NCBI GenBank assembly: GCA_022835595.1 | Contig: BQUP01000003.1 | Span: 626,629 to 690,628, forward strand | Origin: Cystobasidium ongulense | Lineage: Eukaryota; Basidiomycota; Cystobasidiomycetes; Cystobasidiales; Cystobasidiaceae | Direction: 5' to 3' | DNA length: 64,000 nt | Shown: positions 36,107 to 47,856 of the stretch, one piece after another | Numbering within the stretch: the stretch's first letter is position 1 | Layout of the letters: every line of letters starts with the position of its first letter | The notes under the pieces: generated by a model | Told to the model about the DNA's origin: nothing | The model's input: only the letters and a program-made list of their open reading frames with translations | The model's database searches: none | Made by a program: the position numbers and the translations under genes

Positions 36107-37030
36107 TTGTCATATACAACTCTATCAATCTATCAAGACTTCCAAGGCGTTCACCTCATTTCATCGCACACTTCGTCAAAATGGACAATAGGAGACGAGA
36201 TTTGAAAGGTGTGTATTGCGAGAATAATACGACCTTTCTCAGCAAAAAGCTTACACTCTCGCTCGTATTGACAGCTCAGTCCATTATTCCACGCCATTCA
36301 TTCTCGTAATCGTCTCTTGCTTGAGTCTTGTGCAAAAGAATTACTTTCGTTAAATCTTATTTATTTGGTTCCTTTCTTCGTTGCAAATTTCTTTTGTAGC
36401 ATTACCACTATATAACGCACTATATCTATTTTTCACTTCCGTCACATACTTATCTCTTTCTTGAAATGTGCAATATACAAGTTTGCTACTGACCGGCCAG
36501 GAAAGTATTGCAAATTGGCTTGCAGGACGTTGTTGAATTTCGTCAACTGTAGTTCTGGTACTAATGTAAAGGAAACAAGTTTGTGATTAGCAAGGCAAGG
36601 CTTTCTGCCTCAAAAGATAAGCAGCAAGTATAATGTCTGTAAAGTCGGCATTTTTTTCACGTGTATGACATGCCCAGCCTCACTTGACCTAGAAGATGAA
36701 AGAGAAACATGAAAACTGACTACACAGATAACGTTAACTGCTCGGGAGAAAGTGCCCACAAGAAATGAAAAGAACTGCAGGTACACCGTTAACAGGCAAA
36801 TCGCATGACAGAAGGCAAGAAAGAACTATAGGTTACATAGCCTTACTAAGATTAACCAACGTACAAGAGAGAACAAAATAACTGAAGAACTTCCTTTTTG
36901 AATTGCTTTGGTATCGTGACTGTATTTCGTGACTGATTTCGTTGAATAATGAACTTCTAAAGATGTCATAATCATGGAGACAAAGATGCGCCTGTCGTGT
37001 CGATTTCGTCGTCGTGAATTGGTACTGGTA
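36107..37030. other. AT-rich convergent intergenic region
   Basis: 924 bases between two convergent stops, clearly more AT-rich than the flanking genes. I see 3' UTR-like sequence only, with no gene, RNA or repeat. Confidence 0.4.
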
Positions 37031-38137
37031 CTAGAGAATGATACATCGTTTTCGATCTCGACGCTTTGATGTTGAGCCTGGTACTTCTCCTCTTTGCACT
37101 CTGATGCGCCGCACTGCTGTATAATACGCGAGTTCCAAATTTTGCCGTGATTTCGCTGAAGTTTCGACTATGGACCGTTTGGAAAAAGGTCAGTTACAAG
37201 CACAATCAGGAGTTAGATTAGGACTATTCTCTGTTCCGGAGAAATAGAGTGTCGGGGGAAATCAGACATACCGAATTCGCAACCCAACCGCCTCGCAGCT
37301 GCTTTCCCTTCTTCAATACTGACCTCTCTCTCCGCAGCTTGATCCATTTTATTGCCGACGATGACAATTGGAATATCCGCATTATCTTTGACACGGTTTA
37401 TTTGGTCTTTGAACTTTGAAATCCTTGCAAAGGATTGTTGCTGTGTGATTGAATACACTATAAGGAACGCGTCTCCCTCTCTGTTTGACGAGTAAGAGAA
37501 ACAGTGTGAGATGATTCTAAGTCACCGCTCCTCATCTCATCAGGTCAATGTAAAACTTTAAATCGTGCACGTACCGTATCCACTGATCGCGAAGAGCGGT
37601 GTATTCCTCTATTGGAAGAAATCGAACAATAACAAATTCAGTTAGATACGAAGCTTCATTATAATATGAGCCATCAATACTTGATACTAACCTTGACCAG
37701 CAGTATCTGTACCAGTAAAGCAGAGAAATTAAGTTTTATACAATTTGCAAGGCAGCGGGCACGTACCTAATATTTCAATGAGACAAGGCTCATCATCTAC
37801 TATAGCATGTTTCCGGTAGCTATCTTCTATTGTGGGATCGTAGTTTTCTATAAAGTGGTTGAGACATAGCTGTGTTTGTGTAGATGGGTACGGGGGAAGG
37901 CATACATTCACACGCAAGGATTAAAGCGGTTGATTGACCGAGACACAGGTCAGTGGATTGTAGCTGGTGCGACCGTATACAAGCTTGTCGGCCCCTTCTC
38001 GTTGGACATCAAACCGAGATTGACGCGCATTGATCAGGATCCGACAATGTCAAGCTGGGCAAACGCACCTGTATAGTGAGGGCAGTTTTGCCGACACCAC
38101 CATCGCCTAGCACTACGACCTTGTAGCTTTTCAGCAT
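37031..38137 (-). CDS. Ras-family GTPase of the RasB/Ras-2 type
   Basis: Six exons (38137-38069, 37869-37767, 37706-37692, 37608-37575, 37480-37272, 37167-37031) join to 188 aa, the normal Ras length. The G1 loop is [10 protein letters not shown], the effector loop [12 protein letters not shown]3 is [20 protein letters not shown]4 is VGNKMD and G5 is ETSAKS. The protein ends [11 protein letters not shown]: a polybasic stretch and a CAAX box, whose final Leu favours geranylgeranylation. Switch II matches Aspergillus RasB and Neurospora ras-2, which control polarity and morphogenesis, better than classical Ras1. The third exon is only 15 nt and encodes most of DTAGQ; the fourth is 34 nt. Residues at positions 12 and 61 equivalents (Gly, Gln) are wild type. 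Confidence 0.95.
37692..37706 (-). other. 15-nt micro-exon of the Ras gene
   Basis: The exon lies between a 60-nt and an 83-nt intron, with CTGGTACAG before it and GTTAGT after it. It supplies the bases for Asp-Thr-Ala-Gly-Gln, the invariant switch II motif; skipping it would keep the frame but delete five residues that Ras needs for GTP hydrolysis. Confidence 0.9.
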
Positions 38138-39700
38138 GTTCTAGAGGGGCATGTACTTGTCTGTCCTTCCAGTATTGAGCTATAAAGGCGTGACTTGGAC
38201 TTGATTCCCCCAGGCGAATGTAGACGGGATGGCGAAACAGTCACGAGCGGGCGAGAATAGAATCCCGGCTGAGCGAGCTTGGAAGCGATGGGCGGGGGAC
38301 GAGTGTTATACGCGTGGGTAGAGATGCAGTGATATGTATTCGCGTCTCGTATCCCAACTTATCCTGCTGCTTGCTACTGTATCTGGCGTGCCCTCGTTTG
38401 CCGTCTTTGCAGCGCGGGTGTGTGTTTCGTCCGTGTGATCAGGCTCGATAGCGAGGACGGCGGGTGTTCGACGATGGAGTATACGTGAATGTCCTGAGTG
38501 TCAGCACGACTGCGAACGAGCTATGTTGGCTGCTTGTTTATCCAAGCAAAGGCTCAACCTCAGTTTGAGGCCACAGAGGCGTTCGATGTGATAAAGACGG
38601 TCGGCGCACGAGTATATAGGTTTCGAACCAGGAGGGCAGGTTCAGATGGCGTCCGATGAGCAGCTACACGTCTATCCCAGCGTCTGTTCTGCCTTGATGC
38701 GCTCTGATGCGTGTATGGAAACAGTCGGGCTGATTGATTGATGTGCGACTGAGAGGCTCTTCAAAGCTTCGTCAAAAGAGAGGCGCCACTCGACCCGCGT
38801 ATCGTCCAGCTCGAATCACATGCAACAAGCAGGAATCACGATGATAGCAGAGAACAAGGTCTCAGACTGCTTGAAAGTGATTGCATGAAAAAGCGACGTT
38901 CTTGCCAGTCGCCGATTCATGCTTTTCTCTTCGCCGTAGCGCTTGTTCTACATAATTATGCCCTATCAAAGCGCCCTGTTGGCTGGCAAGAACCATAAGC
39001 AATGTAGAACGTTCATGGTACCAGGTCAAGACTGCTTTTTGCGCCTTTTCGGCCACTGCGACATCGTCAGGCTTGTCGAACACGTCTAGCAATGATGTCC
39101 TGCTACCCCAGCCAATGCACGTGACTTTGCACACTACTGTGTGATACCGATTTCTATTGATTGATACTGAATAACACCGGAAACGACAACTTGGTTCCAG
39201 TGAAACCTCTCTTTTTGCAGGCTCATTAAATTACTCAATGTCAAGCTTTCAGACTTATGAAAGCTCGTCTTTGGGTAATCCAGCGGGTCCGCGAAAAGAG
39301 AGGTCTCATGATAACCAAACGGTCGTTTCGCTCTCTACAAGAGAGACAGCCTTGATGTTAAAAACCTGTGCATGGGCATTCACCGTCAGCAACTGGATCG
39401 TTTGGGGTTCTTACGCTAAAGAATGAAGCAACTGGTATAGAGGCAATTTCGGCGGATGTCTGATCAGGCAGAGATTGTTCTTAAAGCATTGCATATGTAG
39501 CGCGATATACTGCATACTAACCAAACATAGGGAGAGCGAGAAAGCAGTAACTTGCTCCATTGAAAGTACATTGTATAATGGTCGTTTGCCATCCAGAAAC
39601 TTTTAGCCAAGGCTACATCGAGAAAGAGGGGACCTCCTCCATGAATATGGAAAAAGAAAGGAACCTCTTCGATATAAGAAGATGTTTACATGACCCCTTT
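38138..39700. other. Long intergenic region upstream of Ras and downstream of PEP carboxykinase
   Basis: 1.56 kb between two minus-strand genes. Short frames at 38862-39134 (minus) and 39238-39426 (plus) lack family features. A GGTTTCGAACC at 38619-38629 resembles a tRNA B box in reverse, but no cloverleaf forms. The Ras promoter must lie at the left end. Confidence 0.4.
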
Positions 39701-42274
39701 TTACATCTGAGGACCAGCCTTGAAAACAGCTTCGCTGCAATCAGCCTTGTACTTTTCGAAAGCTTTGGTGAACATTCCAGCTAGAGATTCGAGTTGAGAT
39801 TGGCAAGCATCCTTAGAAGGCCAAGACTTGAAAGGATCTAGAATCTCATCCGGAACATTTTCCAATGATTTGGGAATTTGTAGGTTGAAGATAGGGAAGT
39901 TTGTATATTCTGCCTTTGCAAGAGTTCCATCGTGAATGGAGTCGATGATTGCTCGGGTATACTTGAGAGGGCATCGCTTTCCAGTTCCGAACTTGCCCCC
40001 GGTCCATCCAGTGTTGATGAGCCAGCAGTTGGCACCGGTCTTCTGCATCTTTTCAGCCAACATGGTGGCGTACAGGGAAGGCTTGCAGACGATGAATGGC
40101 TGACCGAAGCAGGTCGAGAAGGTAGGAGATGGCTCAGTGACACCATCTTCTGTTCCTGGTGTCTTGGAGGTGTATCCAGACAAGAACCAGTACTGTGCCT
40201 GGTCCAAAGTAAGTTTTGAAACTGGTGGCAAAACTCCGAAAGCGTCGCATGTAAGGTAAATAATGTTGGTAGGTTGAGCGTTTGAGACGCATGGGATCTT
40301 CGCATTGTCTATGAAGTTTATGGGATAAGCACTGTTGTGATTAAACGATTTAGTTTATTGTCATTACTCCTGGGGCTTGTCCTCGACTTACCATCTGGTA
40401 TTCTCGGTGATGGAGGTATCGTCGTAGTCGGGCTCGCGGGTAGCGCCGTCATAGACGACGTTCTCGAGGATAGCACCGAATCTAATAGCATTGTAGATAT
40501 CTGGTTCCTTCTCCTTGCTGAGACCGATGCACTTGGCGTAGCATCCACCTTCAATGTTGAAGACGCCGGTGTCAGCCCAGACGTGTTCATCGTCACCGAT
40601 GAGGGCACGGCGTGGATCAGCGGAGAGTGTTCTGTATACACATGTAGAATAAGGTAAGTATGTGCTATGCCTATGCTATACTACCATATTAGGGACCCCT
40701 CAACTTACGTCTTTCCAGTTCCGGACAAACCGAAGAAAAGTGATACATCTCCATCTGGTCCCTCATTGGCAGAAGAGTGTAACGAAAGCTGACCGAATTT
40801 GATAGGTTGTAAATAATGCATAACAGAGAAGATACCCTTCTTCATCTCTCCAGCATATTCAGTACCTAAGATAACAATTTCACGTCTCTTGAAGTTGATC
40901 TCGACGGAAGTACTAGAAGTCATTCCTGCGGTAAAACGATTGGCAGGGAACTGTCCGGCATTGTAGATTGTGAAATCTGGTGTTCCGAACTCGGCTAGTT
41001 CCTTCGCTGTTGGGCGGATAAGCATATTGTTCATCTATGGATGCAAGATACGAGGTCAGGAGACGCAATAGTACATAAAGATAAAGAAGTGACATACGAA
41101 TAGAGCGTGGTAAGCACGAGCGCAGATAACTCGGACCTTGATTCTGTACTTGGGGTCCCATCCAGCGAAACCGTCAAAGACGCTGTCGGACAAGGGTGAT
41201 CAGTGACTGTCAAGTAACAGACAACATGGAAGATGAGCTGACTCACTAGACATTTTCACGCGTGTTCAAGTAATCAATAGCTCTCTCTCTGTTAATTTCG
41301 AAAGTGTGCTCGTCCATTTGAATGTTGACGGGTCCCCACTATAACGCCACCGGAAATGCCTCCGCATCAGCAACGAAGCAACATTATAGATACCATAAGA
41401 GTAATTGCATAGATATGATGCTCACCCAGACATCATCCTTTGAAGAGTCTTCATAGACAATACGCTTATCCTTAGGGGATCTACCAGTCTTCTTTCCGGA
41501 GAAATTGATTAGAGCGCCACTGGCGGAGATGACAGCGTTCTCATACATGACAGCATCTTCGTAAAGCTGCGCGACGGAAGCATTGCGCTTGACGTTGATC
41601 TTCTCTACATCGAAACCGGCATCTGACTGTAGTAGTTGTTCGAATAATATGAATAGAATTGGGCAATCGGAGATTGGACCGGAGTGGAGAGGAAGATCGT
41701 TTTGTAGCGGGAAAGAGAAATTGCGGAAAGAAAGCCGTCAGTTGAAAACGCCCATTTGCGCAGCGAAAGGAAGCTTGAGACTTACAAACATCTTCAAGTC
41801 CTTGCCGCTGTTCATTGTAATGTTGTGTGTCATTAGCTAGTTGTTCGCATTGCTGTGCTTGCTCCCGGAAAGATATGTTCCGACAGAGAGCCAGCCCAGA
41901 TAGAAGGCAAGTGTGAGACTTACATGAGCGAGTAGGCAGCATCGGAGGATCTGTAGGAGACATGCACGATACATTGTTAGTATGTAGGCTAGCTATTTCT
42001 CTCTCCTGAGCTCTCTCTACAAATGCCGGTTTCTGTGTGGTGAAGCTTTCATGCAAAAGCTCGGCAATCTTCCATCTCCTTCAGGCCGGAGAGGAGAGGC
42101 GAGAGCACACTGGCATTATAGCATGCAGAGAGAGAGAGCTTGGACATGGAGAGTGTGAAGGCCGACTCACCCAGTCAGATCAGCACCTCCAGAGCCCTCT
42201 TCATAGGCATATCTGGGGGTGAAGGCCCCGCTCTTTTGGCCGGGAGTGTAGAGACCGCTCTTTCCTGCAGGCAT
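39701..42274 (-). CDS. PCK1: Phosphoenolpyruvate carboxykinase (ATP)
   Basis: This cytosolic enzyme converts oxaloacetate and ATP to phosphoenolpyruvate and CO2, the committing step of gluconeogenesis. The start [16 protein letters not shown] is split from the core by two micro-exons (41950-41924, 27 nt; 41807-41786, 22 nt); exon 1 is 42274-42171 and exon 4 starts at 41626. The phases close at 51 codons. Family landmarks are [28 protein letters not shown], the kinase P-loop [69 protein letters not shown] and FPIFNLQIP. The fold and all ligand residues I can judge are intact. Codons are C/T-ending and regular, as in a highly expressed gene. Expression is normally repressed by glucose in fungi; I saw no site that proves it here. 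Confidence 0.96.
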
Positions 42275-42883
42275 GTTGAGGATGATGCGTCGGTGTTGGT
42301 GGTGAGATGTAGAAGCGGTGGTGGTGGTGATGAACCGAGGTTGGTGAAGCTTCTTGTTATTGAAAGCTGCTGCTGGTAACTGGTAAAGCCGGCGAGCGAG
42401 AGTAGTGTCTCTGCTAATATGACGATTGCTCGAGTGGCTGTAGAGGTGGAGCGCGCGTTGGAATAAAGCGGGCGGCGGGCTATGGAGAATGCGAGGATTC
42501 AAGTGGTTGATACGAAGGCAAGAAGCAGCGGCCAGCTTGTCACTTGAAAGTATGCACTTGTTTCGAGGCTGATTGGGGTCTGCCGGAGCTGGCCATCCCA
42601 CGGGCAATCCCGCTCGCTCATCCAGCTCCGTTCTTCCGGCCTGCTCCACCCCCGACATTGCCCGCCAGAACTACGGAAATGGTAGGCACGACTGCTGCAA
42701 AAGCTGAGGACATTGCTTGCTTGCTTGCACGGGCGCGTGGTTCTACCCTGCTGAAGCAATCTATCTCTAAGTAATACAACAACATTGTTTTGTGCTATAA
42801 CAGATTGGAACTAATTTTTGGTAGTAGCCTACTGATTCTGCGTATGCGGAAGACCTTGAAACCTGCATCTAATCATCCCTCAT
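42275..42883. promoter_or_regulatory. PEP carboxykinase promoter region
   Basis: 609 bases between the exchanger gene stop and the carboxykinase start, both on the minus strand. Minus-strand purine/pyrimidine-skewed stretches (for example 42300-42330) resemble leader sequence. I cannot name a carbon-source element with confidence. Confidence 0.4.
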
Positions 42884-45800
42884 TCATCCCTCCCTCTCGC
42901 CCATTATCTCCACTACCACATTCGCAGTCATGACACACAAGTAAACAGCAATAATACCGTATGCCCATCTTCTCGACAAGACGAATCCACCCAACGGTAC
43001 GCTAATGAGGGTAATAAGGAGTACAACAAGCAGACTTATCCCACTTACGAAGAGCGTAGTGTTCATCTTGATATGCACTGGTTGATGGGTAATAGCAGTC
43101 ATGTATGTGCCACTGAACCCAATACCAAGCAGAATATTGAGCATTGGTCCGCCAAAACAAGCCGATAGTGCCATGAGTGGGTATCCCATCCGTGCAACAG
43201 TAACATTGGCGACGAGATCACCGAGTGAATTGCCAACGGCGAAGATTGTGAGGCCGAGTATAGCATCACTGAGACGGAAGATGTGTCCGATGGTCTACGA
43301 AAGGAGAACGGATTTAGAACGCTGACTATGTTATATGGCACTGATTGCACATAAGCTCACCTGAAGAACGCCAACGACCTCATTAACAATAGTCAATATC
43401 CAAACGACAGCAACGAAGAATCCAATAACGCAAAGTGTCAAAACTCGGGTCATATGTTCTGGGTCCGTGAAGAAGAGGAGTGATAGAATGCTTGATACCA
43501 GGCCTACACCCGTCGCTGCTGGAAGATACCACACTTCGAGTTCATCCCCTGCAAGGCACGGTCTCGACATCAGCATTCCTCTCACCGGTTCAGCATCGAA
43601 TGAACCTTGACTTACCGAATAACGCTGCCACTGCAAATACAGGAGCACATAGACATTGAATAGCCACGAGGTATCTCGTAAGATCAGCTTCATCCAGTAC
43701 GAAATCCGATCCATCTCCCACTTTCAGATCTGTTCCACTTTCCAACTCTGCGAGAGTAGGAACGCCAGAAGGGGTACTAGCCATATCAAGGCCATTTTCT
43801 TCCAATTCAGCTGTACCCTCCCTCGAAACAGGAATAGCAAGATGACCATCAAGACTTGAAAAATGACGTGAATGGGTGAATTCAGGATCAGAATTCTCTC
43901 TCGTCGCTGGAGCTGAATGGGAATGTCGGTGTGGTAGATGTCGAATCGCAGCTGGCGAATGCAATTCTTGTACGATTGCTATACGTTGTCTTAGTTCTCT
44001 TTCACGTTCTTCACGCTCTTCTTCCGTATCTAAGGTACTATCTGATCCTTCTTCCAGATCACGCCTTCTTTGCCTCAAGTCCTTAATTGATACATTACTA
44101 CTACTATCACTTCCATCATCACTACCATCTGAGCTTTCATGATCTCCATAAACCTCTTCAAGCGTTTCCTTTTCCAATTCTTCAATAAGATCTTCCTCTG
44201 TCATCGATTCGTCGACCACAGGAAGGGTGAGGTTTAAAAGCAAGATAGCGGGGATCGATACGATACTCGTAACTTTCGATAAGATTGATTTATGCCAAAA
44301 GCAATGCAAAGAAGGGAAAAGAGCATGTGCGAGCGCTCCAAGCACATAGAAATAGTCTTTCAGACGCATTCGACCTTTTCGTAGTTGATCAACCCCGCCA
44401 TCATCATTGGCGAGTCCAAGCACACGTTGTGCTTTTGGCGGTACTTCATTGTTGTTTGAACTGCCACCGCCTATCCCTAGTAGACGAATGGCTTTCGACG
44501 GAAATTGTTCGAGCGCTCCGGAAAGGGGAAGTGTAGGGGAGCGAACATTGATACGAGGAGGTTGGGATGGTCGAGCAGTGACATCGGATTCTCCAGCATT
44601 ACTACTCTCATCTGATGACGAGAATGCACCTTGAGCGTTCCAATCCGGGATCACTTCTCCTGCACTGTCACGAACGCTTAGCGAGGGCATGCTGGTATTA
44701 AGGTGAGAAGGTGCAGAAGCGCCTCGCCAAGGATCATCTACCACAAAGTCCTCTGAGGATGTCTCTTGTACGAGTTGTGCATTGGGGACAGGAGGCGACA
44801 ACGGTGGACCAGATGTCGCTCTCTTGCGTGATGATAATCCATCTCGAAAATTATCTTTCTTATGGTTTCCGTGGAAGGTGTTAGGTCTAGCTGGAGAAGG
44901 TCGTGAATTGGCAGATTTGAGCGCGCCATCATCCAGCTCGCTGGAATCACCCCTCCTCCGCTGTGAGCGGCTTCTCCGACGTCTCCTGTGACTTCCCCCA
45001 GAAATAGTAGATGAGCTAGAGGACCTAGGCAACTCGAAAGCAGCCAAGCTCTTTCCAGCGTGACTTTCCGCTTGTAAAGAATTTACTACATCTCTAAATT
45101 CTAATGCTCCTAGAAGGGACATGCGACCTTGCAAGTGTGCATTATGATGTGATGCTGAACGACCATGCGATGCAGAATGTGCAGAATGACGTGGATAAGC
45201 GGATGTAGGTGTGTTCCGACCTGAGGCGGTGACTGTAGCTGAGCGCCTCCTTGATACAGCTGCCGTTCCGCCTGGCGTGAGAAAAGGTGAGCCTGGCTCT
45301 CTAGGTGAGTATGTACCCGTCATAGGCGCAGGCGAAGAGAAGTAATCATCTTGATCGTCCACGCGTAGAGATGGGATCACTAAAGGAGTGAGAGAACGAC
45401 TTCTTGAATGCTTGTGAGGCTGGAAGGATCCGTAGGTTGGCGCCCGTGTATCTGGAATGGCTTCGACTGTGTCCGGACCTCCTTCTTCTAGATTATCTCT
45501 ATACTCCGCTACGTCCGGCACGCGCTCATCCCAAGCTTCTCGTATCAATCTTTCTTTTTCTCTTCTTCTCCACCGACGTCTTCTCCAGTAACTGCCTGTA
45601 GCGACAAAGACCACGTATATAAAGTATAGAGCAATCATACAGCCTGATTCCCATGCATTGATTCTGCCATCTCGAAGTATGTTGAGCGCAAACGCGACTG
45701 CAATTGTAAAGAAGCCGACGTCTCTAAAAAAGTTGAATTTGGAGACCTTGAAAGGCTTAACCAGCACCATTGATCCTGCGACTACAGAGCAAATGAATGA

Positions 45801-46475
45801 AGCTGCACCGATAAGTTCGCCGATTGCAAGGCTTCCACTTCCTGCTTTGATAGAGGCGAAAGTGGAGAATAGATCCGGGGCTCCATTTGCCCATCCGACC
45901 ATTGTAGCACCAGCGACATCGTCTGGTAAACCGAGTCGAGCGGCGAGGGTAGATAGATTCGGACAAAAGAAGTCGGAGGCAACGATACCAAGGAACGAAA
46001 AGAGAAACATGAGCCAGAGGAGGAGGAGCACTAGACCTAATGTAGGAGGTAGGCGTGCGTATATTTGATGGTAAGGGATGTAGCATGGGACATCGTGTGC
46101 GTAGGGATCATCGACCACGAGAGCTTGTCTATCTGATGATGGAACATCGTTACTGCGCTTGAGGAGGGAGCGCACGGCATCGGTGAGCGAAGGCTGGGGC
46201 AGAGCAGCTCGAGCAGCAGCTTGAGCACTCGAGTGGTGTCTCAGCATGCAGATGAAGCATACTGCCAGACACACAGGCAGCAGGAGCAGTATCCGCGGTG
46301 GCGGCGATGCGTTCGTCGACGACTGCCGCCTGCTGGGATGCACTCTGCTCCAGAGAGACCGAGGCTGGCCGCGCATAGCGCAGGCGCAGACAGAAGTGCA
46401 GGTCCTCCCTGGTGTCGGTGTTGTGATTGATGGGAACTGTGGCTCAGCTTGACGGGTTAGAGAGAGCAAGAGCAA
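42884..46475 (-). CDS. Cation/calcium exchanger (NCX/NCLX-like) with a very long loop
   Basis: Exons 46475-43616, 43548-43361 and 43294-42884 join to 1152 aa (1119 from the Met at 46376). Two exchanger repeats flank a long loop. The first has GLVLLLLWLMFLFSFLGIVA, DVAGATMVGWANGAPDLFS (alpha-1 motif) and IGELIGAASFICSVVAGSM. The second has LTIFAVGNSLGDLVANVTVA (alpha-2) and LSACFGGPMLNILLGIGF. Between them lie more than 400 mostly disordered residues, Arg/Ser-rich with an acidic stretch (ESSDGSDDGSDSSS). The N-terminal RILLLLPVCLAVCFICML is a signal or anchor segment. The best matches in memory are NCLX-type and fungal Ecm27-like exchangers; ion choice and membrane are inferred. The start is uncertain between 46475 and 46376. 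Confidence 0.9.
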
Positions 46476-46866
46476 GCAAGCTCGAGGTCCGTCATAATGT
46501 CAGGAATGACACAGCTCTCCGATTGCTTTCGTAGTATTCTGGAAAGACAGCAATACGGGAACAACGCAGTTGCAGTAATTGTAGCCTACAAGCTTGTTAG
46601 TCAATTGTGCTTGACGGATACACTTCATCGGGGGTGTCGCCGTCAGTCTATCAAGCAAGTTTGAAATCCGGACCTTGCATGCCTGCAAGCTCTTAGACCG
46701 GCCTTTGGATGCAAGACAACCAGCACCTTGTATACAGGTGTGCAATAACAGGGCAGACTGCTCTATTCGGCACTTGAATGCTATCCCAACGGCATGGGTA
46801 GGGTACCTGTCCGTCCTTGCGCGCATCGGTAGACTGCTAACGTGCTTGCTGTCCGTCCTGCAGTTG
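46476..46866. promoter_or_regulatory. Divergent promoter region between the exchanger and a membrane-protein gene
   Basis: About 390 bases between divergent starts. The plus-strand frame is open from 46675, but the stretch before 46867 is Cys- and Arg-rich and unlike a natural N-terminus. Confidence 0.4.
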
Positions 46867-47856
46867 ATGACGATCACGAAGGTGCGCTTGGAGCTGGAGC
46901 TGGAGCTCGAGAACAAGAGGACTGACCCTGACACTCATGTTATATCCTTGGGATTGTCTCTCACAGTCCCGGTCACGGCGCCAACTTCGCCGCTGGGCAT
47001 CCCATCATGGCTCTGGCTCACTCTACTCACCTTTTTCATGCTCTTCATAATCTGGCTGTCATTGCGGAATCTATCCCATCTCTTGCCTGTTCCTGTACAG
47101 GATGCAATTCAAGACCTTTCGGACAGGCTTGGACTCCCACAACATATCCGCTTACTGGAGCAGTCTGATGCTTCCAACTCTAGAAGCGGCCTTGCTGGAC
47201 GAGGTAACGCACCTTTCGGCATCGATCTGGATGAAGGCAGCTCAGACGACGACGACGATGAGTTACCTCTAGCTTCACGCTTTAATCAGCAAGACTCTTC
47301 ATTCGGTCAGACTGGTAGACGGCAGAAACTAGATCGCATAGTCAGGCTGTTCAGTGGTGGCATCCAACATGCAAGAGGGTACGGTAGTCTCGCTCGTCAA
47401 GCTGAATCTGAAGACGAAGAAAGAGTACTCGACCTACCTAATCTCTCAAGGTCATCTTCGTCCTACTACAATAAACGAAGGGAGCAAGCTACTCCATCCT
47501 CACCCACCACGCTCTTTCGAGCAGATTCAAATGAAGGCGACGCTTCACCGCTACCTGCTCAGTTCTCGCTTACAAACGCTCGGCATACACCAAATGGACC
47601 TCTATCGCCTTCTCTGGACCGGAACTATCCTAGATCACCTATACGGTCACCTTCGCTTAGCCGAACACCATCATTAGTTGCAATCGTGGAAGAAACATCT
47701 GTCTCACCAAGAACGTCGACGGAACAGGACAACACTGGAAGAGGCTCACCTACAGGGTTGACGTCGGCCGACCTTGAAAGATTCGGATCTGGCTCTTCAC
47801 AATCACAAACATTGCCGGACTGGGCTAGCGCTCGCAGTCGAGGTAGCTTCGCTTGA
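46867..47856 (+). CDS. Hypothetical single-pass membrane protein, 329 aa
   Basis: Intronless frame starting MTITKVRLELELELENK. One clear membrane segment occurs at about residues 55-77 (SWLWLTLLTFFMLFIIWLSL). The following segment, LLPVPVQDAIQDLSDRLGLP, may be an amphipathic helix. An acidic patch (DLDEGSSDDDDDE) and a long Ser/Pro/Arg-rich disordered tail follow, with repeated RSPSLSRTPSL-type sites that would suit basophilic or proline-directed kinases. No family is recognised. It is divergent from the exchanger gene, and both products are membrane proteins with phospho-rich tails, which is suggestive of nothing more than shared control. Confidence 0.65.
   Translation: MTITKVRLELELELENKRTDPDTHVISLGLSLTVPVTAPTSPLGIPSWLWLTLLTFFMLFIIWLSLRNLSHLLPVPVQDAIQDLSDRLGLPQHIRLLEQSDASNSRSGLAGRGNAPFGIDLDEGSSDDDDDELPLASRFNQQDSSFGQTGRRQKLDRIVRLFSGGIQHARGYGSLARQAESEDEERVLDLPNLSRSSSSYYNKRREQATPSSPTTLFRADSNEGDASPLPAQFSLTNARHTPNGPLSPSLDRNYPRSPIRSPSLSRTPSLVAIVEETSVSPRTSTEQDNTGRGSPTGLTSADLERFGSGSSQSQTLPDWASARSRGSFA

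Noticed and set aside
38619-38629. Reverse-strand match to a tRNA B box (GGTTCGAAACC)
   Set aside because: The T stem does not pair, no A box lies at the right distance and no acceptor stem forms.
38862-39134. 90-codon minus-strand frame upstream of the Ras gene
   Set aside because: Moderately protein-like, but no domain, no conserved motif and no support from splice or start context.
45658-46068. 136-codon plus-strand frame inside the exchanger gene
   Set aside because: It is the antisense of the conserved exchanger repeat; codon constraint on the real strand keeps it open.
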